Shown: positions 11,308 to 22,633 of the stretch, piece after piece | Layout: the number at the start of each line of letters is the position of its first letter | How positions within the stretch are numbered: position 1 is the stretch's first letter | From: Paragyromitra xinjiangensis | Lineage: Eukaryota; Ascomycota; Pezizomycetes; Pezizales; Discinaceae | Assembly: GCA_038503065.1 (NCBI GenBank) | Contig: JBCAMK010000006.1 | Coordinates: 1,364,001 to 1,428,000 of the forward strand | Length of the DNA: 64,000 nt | Direction of reading: 5' to 3' | Made by a program: the position numbers and the translations under genes | Notes under the pieces: generated by a model | Told to the model about the DNA's origin: nothing | Database searches by the model: none | Seen by the model: the letters and a program-made list of their open reading frames with translations, nothing else

Positions 11308-13107
11308 CATCAGCAAAAAACGGAAATGCCGTAAAGTCCCTCTGGACGCCAAAATGCCATGGCGGAAACCTACCCTTCTGGACGCAGCGTGGTCCAACTA
11401 CACGTCGTCCAGAAGACATGGGGTAGGAGCTTTGGCCGTTTGAAAGGCAGCGCTGTAGGCTCTAATCGTCTGGATGAGCTCTGGTCGCCTGGGCGGGCTC
11501 TGGTTGTCTGGATGAAGCCTGTCGACCTCTGTACGTCCGGGGGAACCTCTTGCGGGGCCAGCACATTTTGGTAGGTTTGGAATTGCACGCTTTGCTTGTA
11601 TGGCTTGTATGGCTCGTATGGCTCAAATTCGTTCTGTTGATTTATTTACTTTTCTATGGATCTAACTATATATATATGTACAAACATTTACTACCCGCAG
11701 CGAATCGACCTATTGGTGCAGGCGGCGGAAGCTGCAGCAGCGAATTGACCATATGGCGGAGGCAGCGGAGGCAGCGGAGGCTGCAGCAGCGAATTGACCA
11801 TATGGCGGAGGCAGCGGAGGCAGCGGAGGCAGCGGAGGCTGCAGCAGCGAATTGACCATATGGCGGAGGCAGCGGAGGCTGCAGCAGCAAATCCACCATA
11901 TGGCAGAGGTGGCAGAAGCTCAGGCAGCGGATCGACCATGTGGTGGAGGCGGAGGAGGCACAGGCAGCGAATCAACCATATGGCGCAGGCACAGGAAGCG
12001 CAGGCAGCGAATCGACCTATTGGCGCAGGCAGTGGAAGCTGCAGCAGCGAATCGACCATATGGCGCAGGCTACAGAAGCGCAGGCAGCGAATCGACCATA
12101 TGGCGGAGGCGGAGGAAGCTCAGGCAGCGGATCGACCATATGGCGCAGGCAGCGAATCGACCTATTGGCGCAGGCAGCGGAAGCTGCTGCAGCGAATTGG
12201 CCATATGGCGGAGGCAGCGGAGGCAGCGGAGGCAGCAGAGGCTGCAGCAGCAAATCGACCATATGGCAGAGGCGGCGGAAGCTCAGGCAGCGAATTGACC
12301 ATATGGCGCAGGCAGCGGAAGCTGCAGCAGCGAATTGACCATATGGCAGAGGTGGAGGAAGCTCAGGCAGCGGATTGACCATATGGCGCAGGCAGCGAAT
12401 TGACCTATTGGCGCAGGCAGCGGAAGCTGCAGCAGCAAATCAACCATATGGCGCAGGCGCAGGCAGCGCAGGCAGCGAATCGACGACCTGCCAGAGGCTG
12501 GCAGCGAATTTAGCTGCCTCCTGAGCTCACTTAGGCGGAAGCAGCGAGGCAGGCAGTGTGAATCGAACCGAGTCTAGGAGGCATATGAGCAGGAGTCAAA
12601 TAAACGGAAGCAAGACGTTACCTAGGAGGCTCTTGGGAAGCAGAGCTTATTGCATGAAGCCTAAATCTCACGATGTTAGTAGTGTTGCGAGGTAGAGAAT
12701 GGGTGGGAGAGAATAGGGGGAAGCAGATGGGAAGGAATAGGGGGAGGTGTCTTAGTAGGCGTTGCTTAGGTGTTGCTTAGGCGACACTTAAGCGAAGTTT
12801 GAAGATTTTGAAAATCGCTAAGTGCCTAGGGTCAGGGTTTTGACTTAGCGAAATAAAAAAAAAGTTCCGGCAGCTACACGCATCGGGAGGGTGTTGGACG
12901 CACACAGGTCGGTCGGTGAAAGCACGGGCTTCTAGAAGGGCGCTCGGGTGTTGGCTGGTGGTAAGAGTTACTCAGAGTGCGTCTAGATGCAGCACAGGCG
13001 CAGGCAGGCCGTCAGGAGGGGTTCAGGAGGCAATGCCCGTCTTCTAGAGGGTCAAAATGCCATTATACAATGTTACCCTTCTGGATGCCTTTTTTTTTTT
13101 ACTGATG
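11308..13107. mobile_element. 1.80 kb non-autonomous CATCAGC element (G2) inside the same half-LINE, TSD CA
   Basis: Left terminus is CATCAGCAAAAAACGG at 11308. Right terminus is TTTTTTTTTACTGATG ending at 13107. CA flanks both sides (11306-11307, 13108-13109). Removal restores GATACCCAATACACTC, matching the GACACCCAATGCACTAC context at about 1168 in copy 1. The interior matches G1: the same 40 bp minisatellite, a shared GAGTCTAGGAGGCATAT block (about 10470 and 12570) and a shared TTACCTAGGAGG block. It is a sibling of G1 with a different number of repeats. Confidence 0.88.
11697..12520. repeat. 40 bp minisatellite with CCATATGG palindrome (array in G2)
   Basis: It is the same repeat family as at 9655-10480, again about 20 units, with local expansions of GAGGCAGCG near 11760-11850 and 12190-12240. 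Open frames exist on both strands and are not treated as genes. Confidence 0.85.
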
Positions 13108-13682
13108 CAATACACTCACTGCCTGGCCTTTGGCCACCACCAACAACGCTGTACCAGCAAGACCCCCATCTGTACCATCTGTGCTGGGCCTCATACAGTG
13201 TCAACACACACCTGTGGCAAACCTTCCTGCCATGTCAAAGGATCTCCCTGCCTCCACACCATCCTCCGCTGCGCCAACTGTGGCGAACAACATTGTGGTA
13301 ACTCCCCTGAGTGCCTCAAACTCACAGCAGCAAGACTAGCTGCAAGCGAAAGACAGAATCGCATGCAAATCTAAGTCTCCCCCCCCACCCTTACGACTTC
13401 ATCCCCCTTGACAGTGCTCGGATTGTTGGAGGGGCGTGCTAGAGGCACAAAGCATGAGCTGGTGAAAGAAGAATGCCCATGGTAGTTTTGTCCTGTGAGA
13501 GAGGGCACTAGATCGGGGTATTAACACATATACTGAAGAATAGCCGTAGAGGGCTGAGTTGGACCCAGTGGGAGGAATCGGGTAGTTAGTTGCGTTTGAT
13601 TTTGTTTTCTGTTTGGTTTTCTCTATATGTATGCCATATCCATTTCGGATTTATGCAGTATGAAATATAAATAAATAAAATA

Positions 13683-13946
13683 ATCACCCAATGGCGCCCC
13701 GCTAGCAGGCCAGTTCTCAGGAGGATAGACACTATCACCGTCTGTTTCGGGCTCATCTGAGCCCTCTGTGGATTCAAGGTCTGAGTATGAGTCTGGGTTT
13801 GCGTCCGAGCCAAAAGAATCAAGCAAATCTGAGTTTTGAGATGGCTCATATTCGATATCCTGATGGCAGCGAGTGAGGTGCGTATTGAAAGCTCCGGCCA
13901 AAGCATAGTGACACGGGCGATGGGAGCATTTGGTCTCCTGAGGCAT
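13683..13946 (-). pseudogene. Plavaka-type transposase N-terminal fragment (C2H2 end only)
   Basis: On the minus strand an ATG at 13946 opens MPQETKCSHRPCHYALAG followed by FNTHLTRCH. This zinc-finger N-terminus, with an acidic stretch behind it, resembles the starts of the three Plavaka-type genes in this window. The frame runs into the poly-A-like tail of half-LINE copy 2 at about 13683, so the rest of the gene was separated by that insertion or lost. Confidence 0.5.
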
Positions 13947-14209
13947 ACTGTCTCTGTTAGTCGTGTCAGCCCTAGAGTCAAGATATATGTAGGGCACCGC
14001 ATACTTGACTATTCTCATGTAATCCCATGAATAGATCAAAAGAGGTGGTGATCTGAGGTGGTGATCTGAGGTGGTGTGGTTTGGTGTGGGGCAGTACCGG
14101 ATCAGGCATGAGTTTGCGAGATCTTGGCGTCTTGGCCTTGGACGTCATCGCCTACTTAGGCAATTAGCGACGTCACCTTCCCCCTCAACCACACCAACAC
14201 CGCTCACCA

Positions 14210-14456
14210 CATCAGCAAAAAAATTAATTGTCACCCAGTGCGTTTTGGTCTTCAGGTGCATCCTGATCTTCTGGAAGGCCACATTCCTTCAGAAGTACCA
14301 GGTGCAATTTTTCACTTTTAGTATGTTATCATTCAGCCTAATCCGGTAACAATATTTTTGGCACCCAGTATCATTTTGGCACCCAGTGCATCCTGATCTT
14401 CTGGAAGGCCACATTCCTTTAGAGGCACTGGATGCCACTTTTTTTTTTTGCTGATG
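14210..14456. mobile_element. 247 bp CATCAGC MITE (type E), TSD CA
   Basis: Termini are CATCAGCAAAAAAATTAATT at 14210 and TTTTTTTTTTGCTGATG ending at 14456, flanked by CA at 14208-14209 and 14457-14458. The interior is an imperfect long palindrome with repeated CTTCTGGAAGGCCACATTCC. Its central core (TTCAGCCTAATCCGG) also occurs, in reverse, in the MITE at 29939-30432 and in variant form in the three 249 bp MITEs. Confidence 0.9.
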
Positions 14457-14458
14457 CA

Positions 14459-15129
14459 ATCTGTGGACTTTAAAGATATGGAGAAGGATGGTGTGGTGTG
14501 ATGAAGTAAAAATTGAGGCAGGGGCAGGAGGACTTCACGACTATGTATGACGAAAGCCCAACACAGCATTCGAGAAACGAAACCTTCGTCTTTCTTTCCA
14601 TGCTGGCCGTATTGTGGCTCAATTTTTAGCTTGTTTCACATATGGCCACTGCGGTTCAATTGTTTTTATACAGCAGAGACCTCCTGAGGAATGAACTGGT
14701 CCAAGAGACTGTGGTGGTTTAAACCAAACCCAATATTGGGATGAGGTGCTGGAATCACATTTTGTTCCTTTCTGGAATGAAGTTGCTAAGGGGCAGGAAG
14801 GATTTATTTTTATACAAGATCGCAATGGCCCTCATATAGGAGGAAAGGTGAAGGCGTGGTTGACAAGTCATGGTATTGAGATATCTGCTTGGCCTGGCAA
14901 CTCAGCTGATCTCAATCCAATTGAGAATGCATGGGTACCTTTAAAGCAGGGTATTAAAATTAGAACTAGAGACTCCTTTAAAAGGCCTCGCACACAGAAG
15001 GAATTAATTAAGGCAGTGGAGGAGGAGTGGGCAGCGATCCCACAGAGTTTCTTTGATAAATTGGCAGACAGCATGCCCAGAAGAATTGAGGCAGTATTGA
15101 AGGCCAAAGGGGGACCTACAAAGTATTGA
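14459..15129 (+). pseudogene. Tc1/mariner-type (DDE_3) transposase fragment
   Basis: The plus frame reads RMWCDEVKIE (a first-Asp-type motif), then FIQDRNGPH (second Asp) and WPGNSADLNPIENAWVPLK (third acidic residue). This is the order of the DDE_3 catalytic core of Tc1/mariner transposases. There are in-frame TGA codons after HDYV (about 14547) and after PPEE (about 14696). The final 127 codons (14746-15129) are open. The N-terminal DNA-binding half is missing; sequence upstream is the type E MITE. The copy is inactive as read. Confidence 0.75.
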
Positions 15130-15799
15130 AATAGTTCTTTACCATGTCTACTTTTATATTCTTTTTATTGTTTCTCAATTGCTCTTATTGTTGCTCTGTA
15201 ATTAATTTTTTGTTCACCCGTGAAGGGAGTGCTTTGGAATTCGTTGCTTCATTGCATGACTAAGCGACGACACCTGTACCTCCTATATTTCAGCCACCGT
15301 TTCTACCCTATTGGTATACCTTTGGTAGCAGTACTAAAGGCGTTCATCTCAGTTCTTACATTGGAAAGGCTCTCATTTTTCAATAGCCAGCCCACGACCT
15401 AAGGCTGCTACGCGCTATACAAAGCAGCCACCATGCAGTAACGGATAACAACGAGCCTAATTTTTCGACATTTTGTTTTCGGTTTCCGATTCCTAAAGTG
15501 ATGGCACTCAGTCGGCAACTGCTGTTCGGCAAATGGGTGGCCTGGCCTTGGGCTTAAGTCTTTGAAAACGTAGATCATATTTTTGATAGATTATTACCCG
15601 TAACGTACCTCACCTGGAATAAACTTTACCCCTGTTTAACCAGCCCAAACTTGCCGTACAATATACTTCATATGCCAACCAACGTCGAAACAATAAAAAT
15701 ATCCAGCACAAAACGAATAAACCCAGCAGAATAAAAAGTAGAAGTACACCTTCAGGAAAACATGTGTATGAACAGAGCCTACGTCCTAAGTGTGGATAA
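15130..15799. other. Intergenic region downstream of the ammonium transporter
   Basis: No coding region could be supported here. It contains the tail side of the mariner-type fragment and, presumably, the 3' UTR of the minus-strand ammonium transporter. Confidence 0.5.
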
Positions 15800-17719
15800 C
15801 TAAGGTTTTTCCGGACCATCAGCTGTATGTGGGTGGTGCATGGCAGGGGTGCCCGTTTCAGAGGAAAATTTAGGTGCTGAATCATCCTCAGAAATCACCT
15901 CGCGGGTGAGTTCAACATAGTCGTACTATAATCCCAAAATTAGATCCTTTCAAGCCATAGAATGATATGGTGAATATTTACCGCAAACTCTCCAAGCTCT
16001 GCATCATCGATCCCTAGTATCTCAGCCTCTTCGCTCGCGCGAAGGCTAAGGCCTGGGATCAGATTCATAACAAACAAAATAATGCAAGTTCCGCCAAACG
16101 CGTATGCAAAACCAGCAACGGAGTCCGCAATCTGATAGCTATGAATAGGTTAGCTCTGAGAGTAATTTCGCACTTATGTATATGCCTTATTTCCGTAGAG
16201 AGGGGATACAAACCCTAATTGAACCCAGTGGTGATTCAGCCAACCACCTTCAATCTGACTATAGCCGTCTAGGTGCGCTATATAGTCTCTAGTCGCCCGA
16301 GTCAGCACACCGCTACCGGAAAAAAGGAGTCTTAGGATATCTTACGCCGCAAAGAAAGCGGTTAAAATGTTACCTACGATACCTCCCACCCCATGTTCCG
16401 CAAAGATATCGAGTGCATCATCCACCCCGATAACGAACTTAAGCTTAGTAGCATAATTGCAAGCTGCCCCACCAACAACTCCATAGATGACAGCGGCCCA
16501 TGCAGGAACCTATCCGAATTTTCGCTATCAGAAATTCAACCTAGGTATCTGGATTTTGTAACATTGGATTTCAACTTACGAAACCTGAACCAGGTGTAAT
16601 AGCCACAAGACCCGCAATTACCCCTGAACAGAATCCGACTGTCGACCACTTTTGTTCCAGGCGATAGTCCAAAAGGCACCAGGTGATCCCCCCAACAGAC
16701 GCCGAGAGGTTGGTCACAACACAAGCCATGACGGCCCTCAAATTGGCGGCCAGTGCAGAACCACCATTGAATCCGAACCACCCAACCCACAAGAAAACCG
16801 TTCCAAGGACGATATGTGTGACGTTATGAGGACGATAATTTAACTCGTGAGTTCCGTGGCCACGTCTTTTTCCAAGCATTAATGAGTATGCTAGAGCTGC
16901 AGAACCAGACGAGATATGCACAGGAGTCCCGCCAGCGAAGTCGAGCCCACCCATCTTGAAAGACCATCCAGAAGCATTCCAAGTCCAGCAAGCGATGGGA
17001 TCATAGATCAAAGTAGCCCAAACAAACATGAAAACTACGCAAGGAAGCATACGACCCCTCTCTGCTGCTGCACCAATGGCCAGAGCTACACTATGGGGTT
17101 ATCAGCGTATGAAGATAACCCTTGGCAAGGATATTAAACATACGTGATAGAAGAGAACATTCCCTGATACACAGCAAACAGAAGATCGGGAATTTTTGAA
17201 CTTCCAACAGATTCCTGGCCCAAAACATTGCGAAATCCGATGTTATCGAGGTTGCCTAAGAAGCGGCCGGCTGAGTGGGAGAATGCAAGTGAATAGCCCC
17301 AGAAGAACCACTGCCAAGGGTGTTAGAGGGCAACCATAGCATATCAACCTGGGTTTAGGTTCAGTACCTGGAAGCTAACAACGGCTGTCGACATCATCGA
17401 CAGCCAGATGAGCGAAAGGGCAGACTTTCTTCTTGCAAGGCCCGAGTAGAAGAATCCAACGCCAGGAATCATCAAGAGCACGAGTGCCGTGGAAGTCATC
17501 ATCCAGGCATAGTTTCCGCTCTAATCAACCAGCACGCGTGTTAGAAAAAAAAGACTCGCTTAACTCTGAATAAAAATATGTTTGAAATCAAAGCGAGGTT
17601 ATTCGTACCTCGTACCAAATGTTAAGGTCCTGGGTCAAAGAATCACCGCCGGTCGCCCCTGTTCCATTATAGGGGAAAAGTGGGATGTAGTTCAGGTGAT
17701 CGGGATCAAGTGAAGACAT
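15800..17719 (-). CDS. Ammonium transporter, Mep/Amt family (8 exons)
   Basis: This plasma-membrane channel conducts ammonium and supports nitrogen uptake. Exons read on the minus strand: 17719-17609, 17520-17368, 17310-17144, 17090-16580, 16509-16346, 16312-16214, 16138-15982, 15925-15800. They sum to 1488 nt (495 aa), and every intron starts with GT and ends with AG. The start is MSSLDPDHLNYIPLF. Family marks are PGVGFFYSGLARRKSA, the signature DFAGGTPVHISSGSAALAYS with the first pore His, and AEHGVGGIVGN with the second pore His. About eleven hydrophobic segments are expected for the family and plausible here. The tail is short and hydrophilic. Length fits fungal Mep proteins, and no break was found. 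Exon joins were chosen by frame and family fit. Confidence 0.93.
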
Positions 17720-20589
17720 GGTGTTTATTGTTGAAAGGGCACTGATTCATATACCAGTTTTTTTTGCTAGGGACTCCTTTCTCGCGATGTCGTTAAAGAT
17801 GAAGCCGACTCAGATACGAGAAGGAGGTGGGGATATCCGGTTGATTATCTATTCCGTAGGTGCCGATCAAAATAGCAAAGGGGAGGGAAGCAAATTTAGT
17901 CGTGGAATGCAAATAAAGCTTCTACCAAGGTGCACTGCCCAGCAAAAACGTTCTATGTGTCGAAAATAGGCCGGCGCAAGCTGGAATGGTAATGAATGAC
18001 AGACACAGGCAGAGTGGACAGAGGTCAGAATGTGATGTAAAGCACACTATCAGTGTTCGCCGCTTAATTCAAACAGAAAGAGAGGCATTCAAGGGAATGC
18101 GAACGCAGGCGCTTCACGGGAAGACCGTTGTTATATCTCTTGACAGCAATCTGTTCCATATCAATACTCTGGGAAGAAAACACAAGCAGTGGGGGTCTCC
18201 GTTTAGGCCGACGGGGGATAAGAAAGGGTGGGTAGCCTTGCTAAGGCTGCGTTTGTGTGGGTAATCAACCCAGTGGGGGAGACTTTTGTTGATCTATGAG
18301 TAAGGGGTGCGCCCTCATCCCTTCTTCAGTATCACTGTCCCGACCGTGTATAATGCACACTTAAATCCACCAGCATCCACACCAAGTCGAAGATGTTCGC
18401 CCAAGTATGAAGCCCGATTCTTTCCGTTCTATGGGCCGGCTCCCGCACCAAAACCCAAAGCTCGAATTTCTCTCCCTACATGTATGTCTGCTTGCAATGA
18501 TTCCTCGTCATGTTTCACGGGGCTCTGTCCAAGAACACCTCGATCACGGCGGAGATTACCGCAGAGTGTTGATGGGAGAATGAGAGACCTTCGGATGAGT
18601 AAACAAAATGCGGAAATTCCGTGCATAGATGCTTCCCATGTACAGAGCTGCAAAATAAATATACATGCACTCTGCCCAGAAAACTTGAAGCGGATAACTA
18701 GAGACTTTGGTAGGATATCATACACCAGAAGGCGCATAGACAGACCTATTCTTGGGAATTTGTCCGGGGCAAACCGTCCAGTTACCCGTCAGATACCACA
18801 CCCTTGCCGAAAGGTTTTAGGATCAGGTTTGTTTCTACTTATCTACCGTTGGTCTTTACCAACACCAGATACAATATTCGCTCTCATAAGTCACACAATC
18901 ACCATAAGCCACAAACAAGGGTGACTTTATGCCTTACATTAATGATTCTTTGTCCTCTGATGCGATAAGGATCTGCAGCTATATTGGCTAAACCCAACCG
19001 TAACATGAAATGCCATCCTTTCTTCCTACATCTCTAGAACGCGCTGGGACGAAGCGGTAACAAACAAGATTGAGAAACCAGCCGCGAATCTAGTGACCTA
19101 CCATCTCGGCTATCATCTTTGTTGCAGGCAATGTTACACTACCTCTAGAGCAGTTTCGTCCCAAAGCCTACCGAGCGATGGGGGAAGACCAAGGCTTCAG
19201 CAGTATCCAGCGAAAACGCCCCGCTATACTCCATGTTTTGCATAGTTACAGACTCTTTTCTAAAACCAGGAGCACCTATATCCTATCCAGAACACCTGCT
19301 GAAAACCCATGTCGCACGGACTTGAGAGGCAGTAGATCCTGGTGGTCTGACTTGTATCGCTACATCTGTGCATTACTAATTCAATGTGCTATCTGCGGTA
19401 CACGGGTATTTTGCTTGCTTATCAACAGAGTAGATAAAGGTCGGCGTTCAATTTCGATAGAGAACCTCACAAAAGACTTGGCCCTTGGCTTGTTTCACGG
19501 ATGGTGAAAACACTTATCATTTGGGTGTACCGTCAATTTCAACACCACTTTAGGCAAAAATAATACCGCTCGTTTAAACGACCACACACATACATGTATA
19601 TACGTTCATGTATATATTACTAGTGCAGAAACCCTGAGCTCACCACCCTATAGTCTAGCAAGAAAACTTTTTTTTGGCTCAGTAGAGTATTCAGGCTGCT
19701 GTGTTACCTAGATATACCTCGGACGATGTGGAGCAAAACCGCATGTTGATGGAAGCCGTCAAGAGGGAAGCGTACCTACTTGTACTCTGGCTGGGAAAAA
19801 CAACAGTACAGCACGCTCCACAACCCAACCCTAAGGTATATGTAATGTTCTTTACACAACTACATGTACATGTATACTTTTAACCTTTTTGAATATGCCC
19901 CTGGTGTTTTCTCCTTCTTTCTTTCGTTTTTTCCCTTGCTTCTTTCCGCATCGCAATCGACTTGAAACACACGTCCCTTTGCCTCTCAATCTGAAGCTTG
20001 ACAATTATGTGGCATTAACTTCCTAAAATCTTATATATATATTTACCATCTATTTTGAGAGACCGGAGGCGCCGCCCGCTATCTGAGATTTAAATGCCGG
20101 ACCTTTTTGAATCCTATGCGCCATCGTTTAATAGCTACAGAATCTTTAATACCTGCATATTTCCTATGTATCACTAAGGGTATTTGCTAATAAGAACCCT
20201 TTTTCGGCGAATGCACTGAATCAATATATTTATTTGAGCACAGCTAACGAAAGTTGTATTATAGGAGAAATAAACTATGCATTAGCACACGTATGTATTC
20301 GATCTACCATTTCTTCTGCCTTTGTCAAGAATCAAAAAGTACCATGCAGCGCTGCACCACACATCTGCACAAGGTAGGGGGGATTTTAGATGAATACAAA
20401 CCACGTGGACAGTGGGTAGGAACCGGATTTCATTGAGCACATTTGATCTTGACCTACATGATAGTAAGTGACCTTATGCAGCTGGGTAAATACTTGATCG
20501 TTATTTTTTTCGCACCGAATGATCGCAAGGATTTCGACTCACCAAATTAAAACGCTTACTCAGCTACTGCGCAAACCTCTTGAAGCAAC
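17720..20589. other. Long intergenic region upstream of the ammonium transporter
   Basis: The first kilobase should hold the promoter of the minus-strand transporter; no certain element was picked out. An open frame at 18307-18924 has no recognisable domain and unlikely composition, so it is not called. ACATGTACATGT-type repeats occur near 19590 and 19860. Confidence 0.4.
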
Positions 20590-20591
20590 TA

Positions 20592-20748
20592 CCGTATAGT
20601 TTCGGGCGATACCCCCGGGGGGATCCCACAGAACCAAGAGGGATAGAAACATTTGATTGGTGGGAAAGACCTTCAGCCTCGTTTATAGGTGCCACCACCC
20701 TCCTTGTTGCGCGAGATTCCCCCGGGGGTATCGCTCAAAACTATACGG
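20592..20748. mobile_element. 157 bp MITE with TA duplication (Tc1/mariner-like)
   Basis: Terminal repeats are CCGTATAGTTTCGGGCGATA on the left and the complement of TATCGCTCAAAACTATACGG on the right, followed inward by a GGGGG/CCCCC palindrome. TA flanks both ends (20590-20591, 20749-20750). No coding capacity. Confidence 0.85.
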
Positions 20749-21777
20749 TATCAAATGTTCCGACCTGCGTTATAACGTGTCATCCTTTTACTGCAGAATC
20801 TTAGAATCTTGAGAGGTTTTGGTGCCATACCAGCCAGACCTGGTTGACTTCGACCCCGTTTAGGAACTAGTAACTACATGTACCAGCTGCATCGCTGTAC
20901 TAGTAGAAATGCATCCCAATGACAATGACAATTATAACGAAACGAAACGAAACGAACAAAAAGGATCTGGAATGGACGACTAAGGAAAAAGAAGTTTGGT
21001 CCCGGTTTCTGGCCTGATCCAGTTTCCTCTTTTCCTTCTGATAGACATCTTCGATCAGCCAAATGCCAGGAAGTCCGATCACCGTTCTAATTGGGTCAAA
21101 ATCGGTTGCCCTGTTGGATCTGAGCGAGTTTTCCCACTAGAATTTATGTTCTGGCATTTGGCTAATCGGGGATAGTATTTACTTCTGACTGGCTGTGCTG
21201 CTTTGGGAAATTTGATTAGGTCCCTGTATCTGTACCGAGTTGGCATGTAAAACTGCCGAACCTGTCATGCTCTAGTAAGATCGAGATCGGATGATAATAG
21301 GTCTGGGAAATAGAACTGCCTAAAATGCATAGAAATTCTTGAATTTAATAATCGAGGAGTCTAGCCATAGGTATAATCCGTCCTTCCGTAGCAGTTCACA
21401 ATTCGTTGAGGTTTGATTTCGTGTTAGCAGAAAAAGCTTCTTGGCGACAACAGCCAGCTTATTTCCCGGTGATTGAATTAGAGTAAGGGGCTTTGGTAGG
21501 GCTAGCACTGCTTTGGATCTTTGGGTGTAAGTTACAGAAACACGATTAATCCCCCAAAATAGTCGGAAGGTACATGTAGGTTTCTAGCAAGAGCATCGTA
21601 ATTGGTTGGGTGCTGATCGACTAATCGGCAAATGCGTTATTAATCTCTAGTAAATGTATAATTAATGTCGAGTACTCATCAATTGACGCTGGCGTTATGG
21701 ATACGGCTTTCTAGGAAGTTCTTTTCTATATTTAAAAGCTGTTATTCCAGTTACTTTTTACTGAAGTAACAGTGTAG
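20749..21777. other. Intergenic region with a short AACGA tract
   Basis: No gene could be supported. A small (ACGAA)n-like tract lies at about 20935-20960. Confidence 0.4.
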
Positions 21778-22633
21778 CATCAGCAAAAATAATTAACGCC
21801 TCTAGCAGGATGGGCACATCTCCCGGGGAGGAAATCTCCTCCAAGTGCTCTGTGCTCTCCCGGGGCGCCTGGAGGCACGAGCGCCCGACCTGGATCTATC
21901 GGAGGATATGGCTTCTCCCGAGATATGCTGTACCCTCTATGAGCCAAAGGCACGATGCTAAGCCTCCACCCCACTCCTGGAGATTAGCTGTGTCTCCCCA
22001 GGAGCAAATTTTCTCCCTGACCTTCCTGACCTCCAGGCGTTATGGAGGATAGCAGCAATCCTTCTGGAGGATTTTGCCACTCCCTGACTTCATGTTTTCT
22101 TGTGGAGGAGCTTGCTGTCCCTCTTTACCAACTATTTGTTCCTGGAGCACCCTTCTTTCACTGTCTATCCCAGGGAGGACAATGTTAATCATTACTGAAT
22201 AATTGGGGCAAGTGTACTTACTAATTGCAGCTCCATCAGTAAAAATAATTAACACCTCCAGGAGCATCATCAGTAAAAAAAATTCTCGCCCACTAGGTAC
22301 ATATTCCGCCCTACCGCCTAGGCCACCTAGGAGATTTGCCTGCTTCTTTAGTTCTCCTGAACGACCTCTCTGCGTCCGGCACCCTCCCTGGAGAGCCTGC
22401 TTATATCACATCACCGCCCAGAAATACTCACCCTATACTTCATTTCTAGGAGGTGAAACGCCCTCCTGGTGCTTCGATTTGCCCCTATTGCCCTCATGGC
22501 AGGGCTGCTTTTGATTTTGATGCACCTGGAAGATATCGCTACTCCTGCATAATCCAATTTATTCAGCTACTTATAATATGGCGACAACCTCTAGCAAGTC
22601 GGTAAAAGGCTTTGTAGATTGCTACTCCACATC

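Larger units (their letters stand above)
8762..13374 (+). pseudogene. Half-LINE ORF1, fragmented into three blocks
   Basis: Block 1 encodes a coiled-coil-like region, SWAQVASKKAS and ITRNGLPIPDDVTP. Block 2 encodes PSGEEGFQHIRSKVEQF through the LERGLSLFG motif. Block 3 encodes the knuckles CTICAGPHTVSTHTC and CANCGEQHCGNSPEC and ends at TAA near 13374. Besides the two insertions there is a one-base deletion near 9000, where CCTCATC of the other copies is CCCATC. The frame therefore shifts between KASRPPRPP and IITRNGLP. Confidence 0.85.
8762..13680 (+). mobile_element. Half-LINE copy 2, split by two 1.8 kb DNA elements
   Basis: Three blocks of half-LINE ORF1 sequence (8762-9282, 11057-11307, 13108-13374) are collinear with ORF1 at 171-1439 when the two intervening elements are removed. 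They are followed by a half-LINE 3' UTR with CCATATCCATTTCGGAT (about 13630) and an AAATAAATAAAATAA tail ending near 13682. The 5' end is missing at the border with the minisatellite element. The tail is inserted in a Plavaka N-terminal fragment. Confidence 0.85.

Noticed and set aside
9561..12378. Many overlapping long open frames on both strands
   Set aside because: They fall inside the 40 bp minisatellite, where all three plus frames stay open because the period rotates frame; no start context or domain supports them.
18307..18924. 205-codon open frame upstream of the ammonium transporter
   Set aside because: No recognisable domain, scattered rare-looking composition and no intron structure like neighbouring genes; likely chance.
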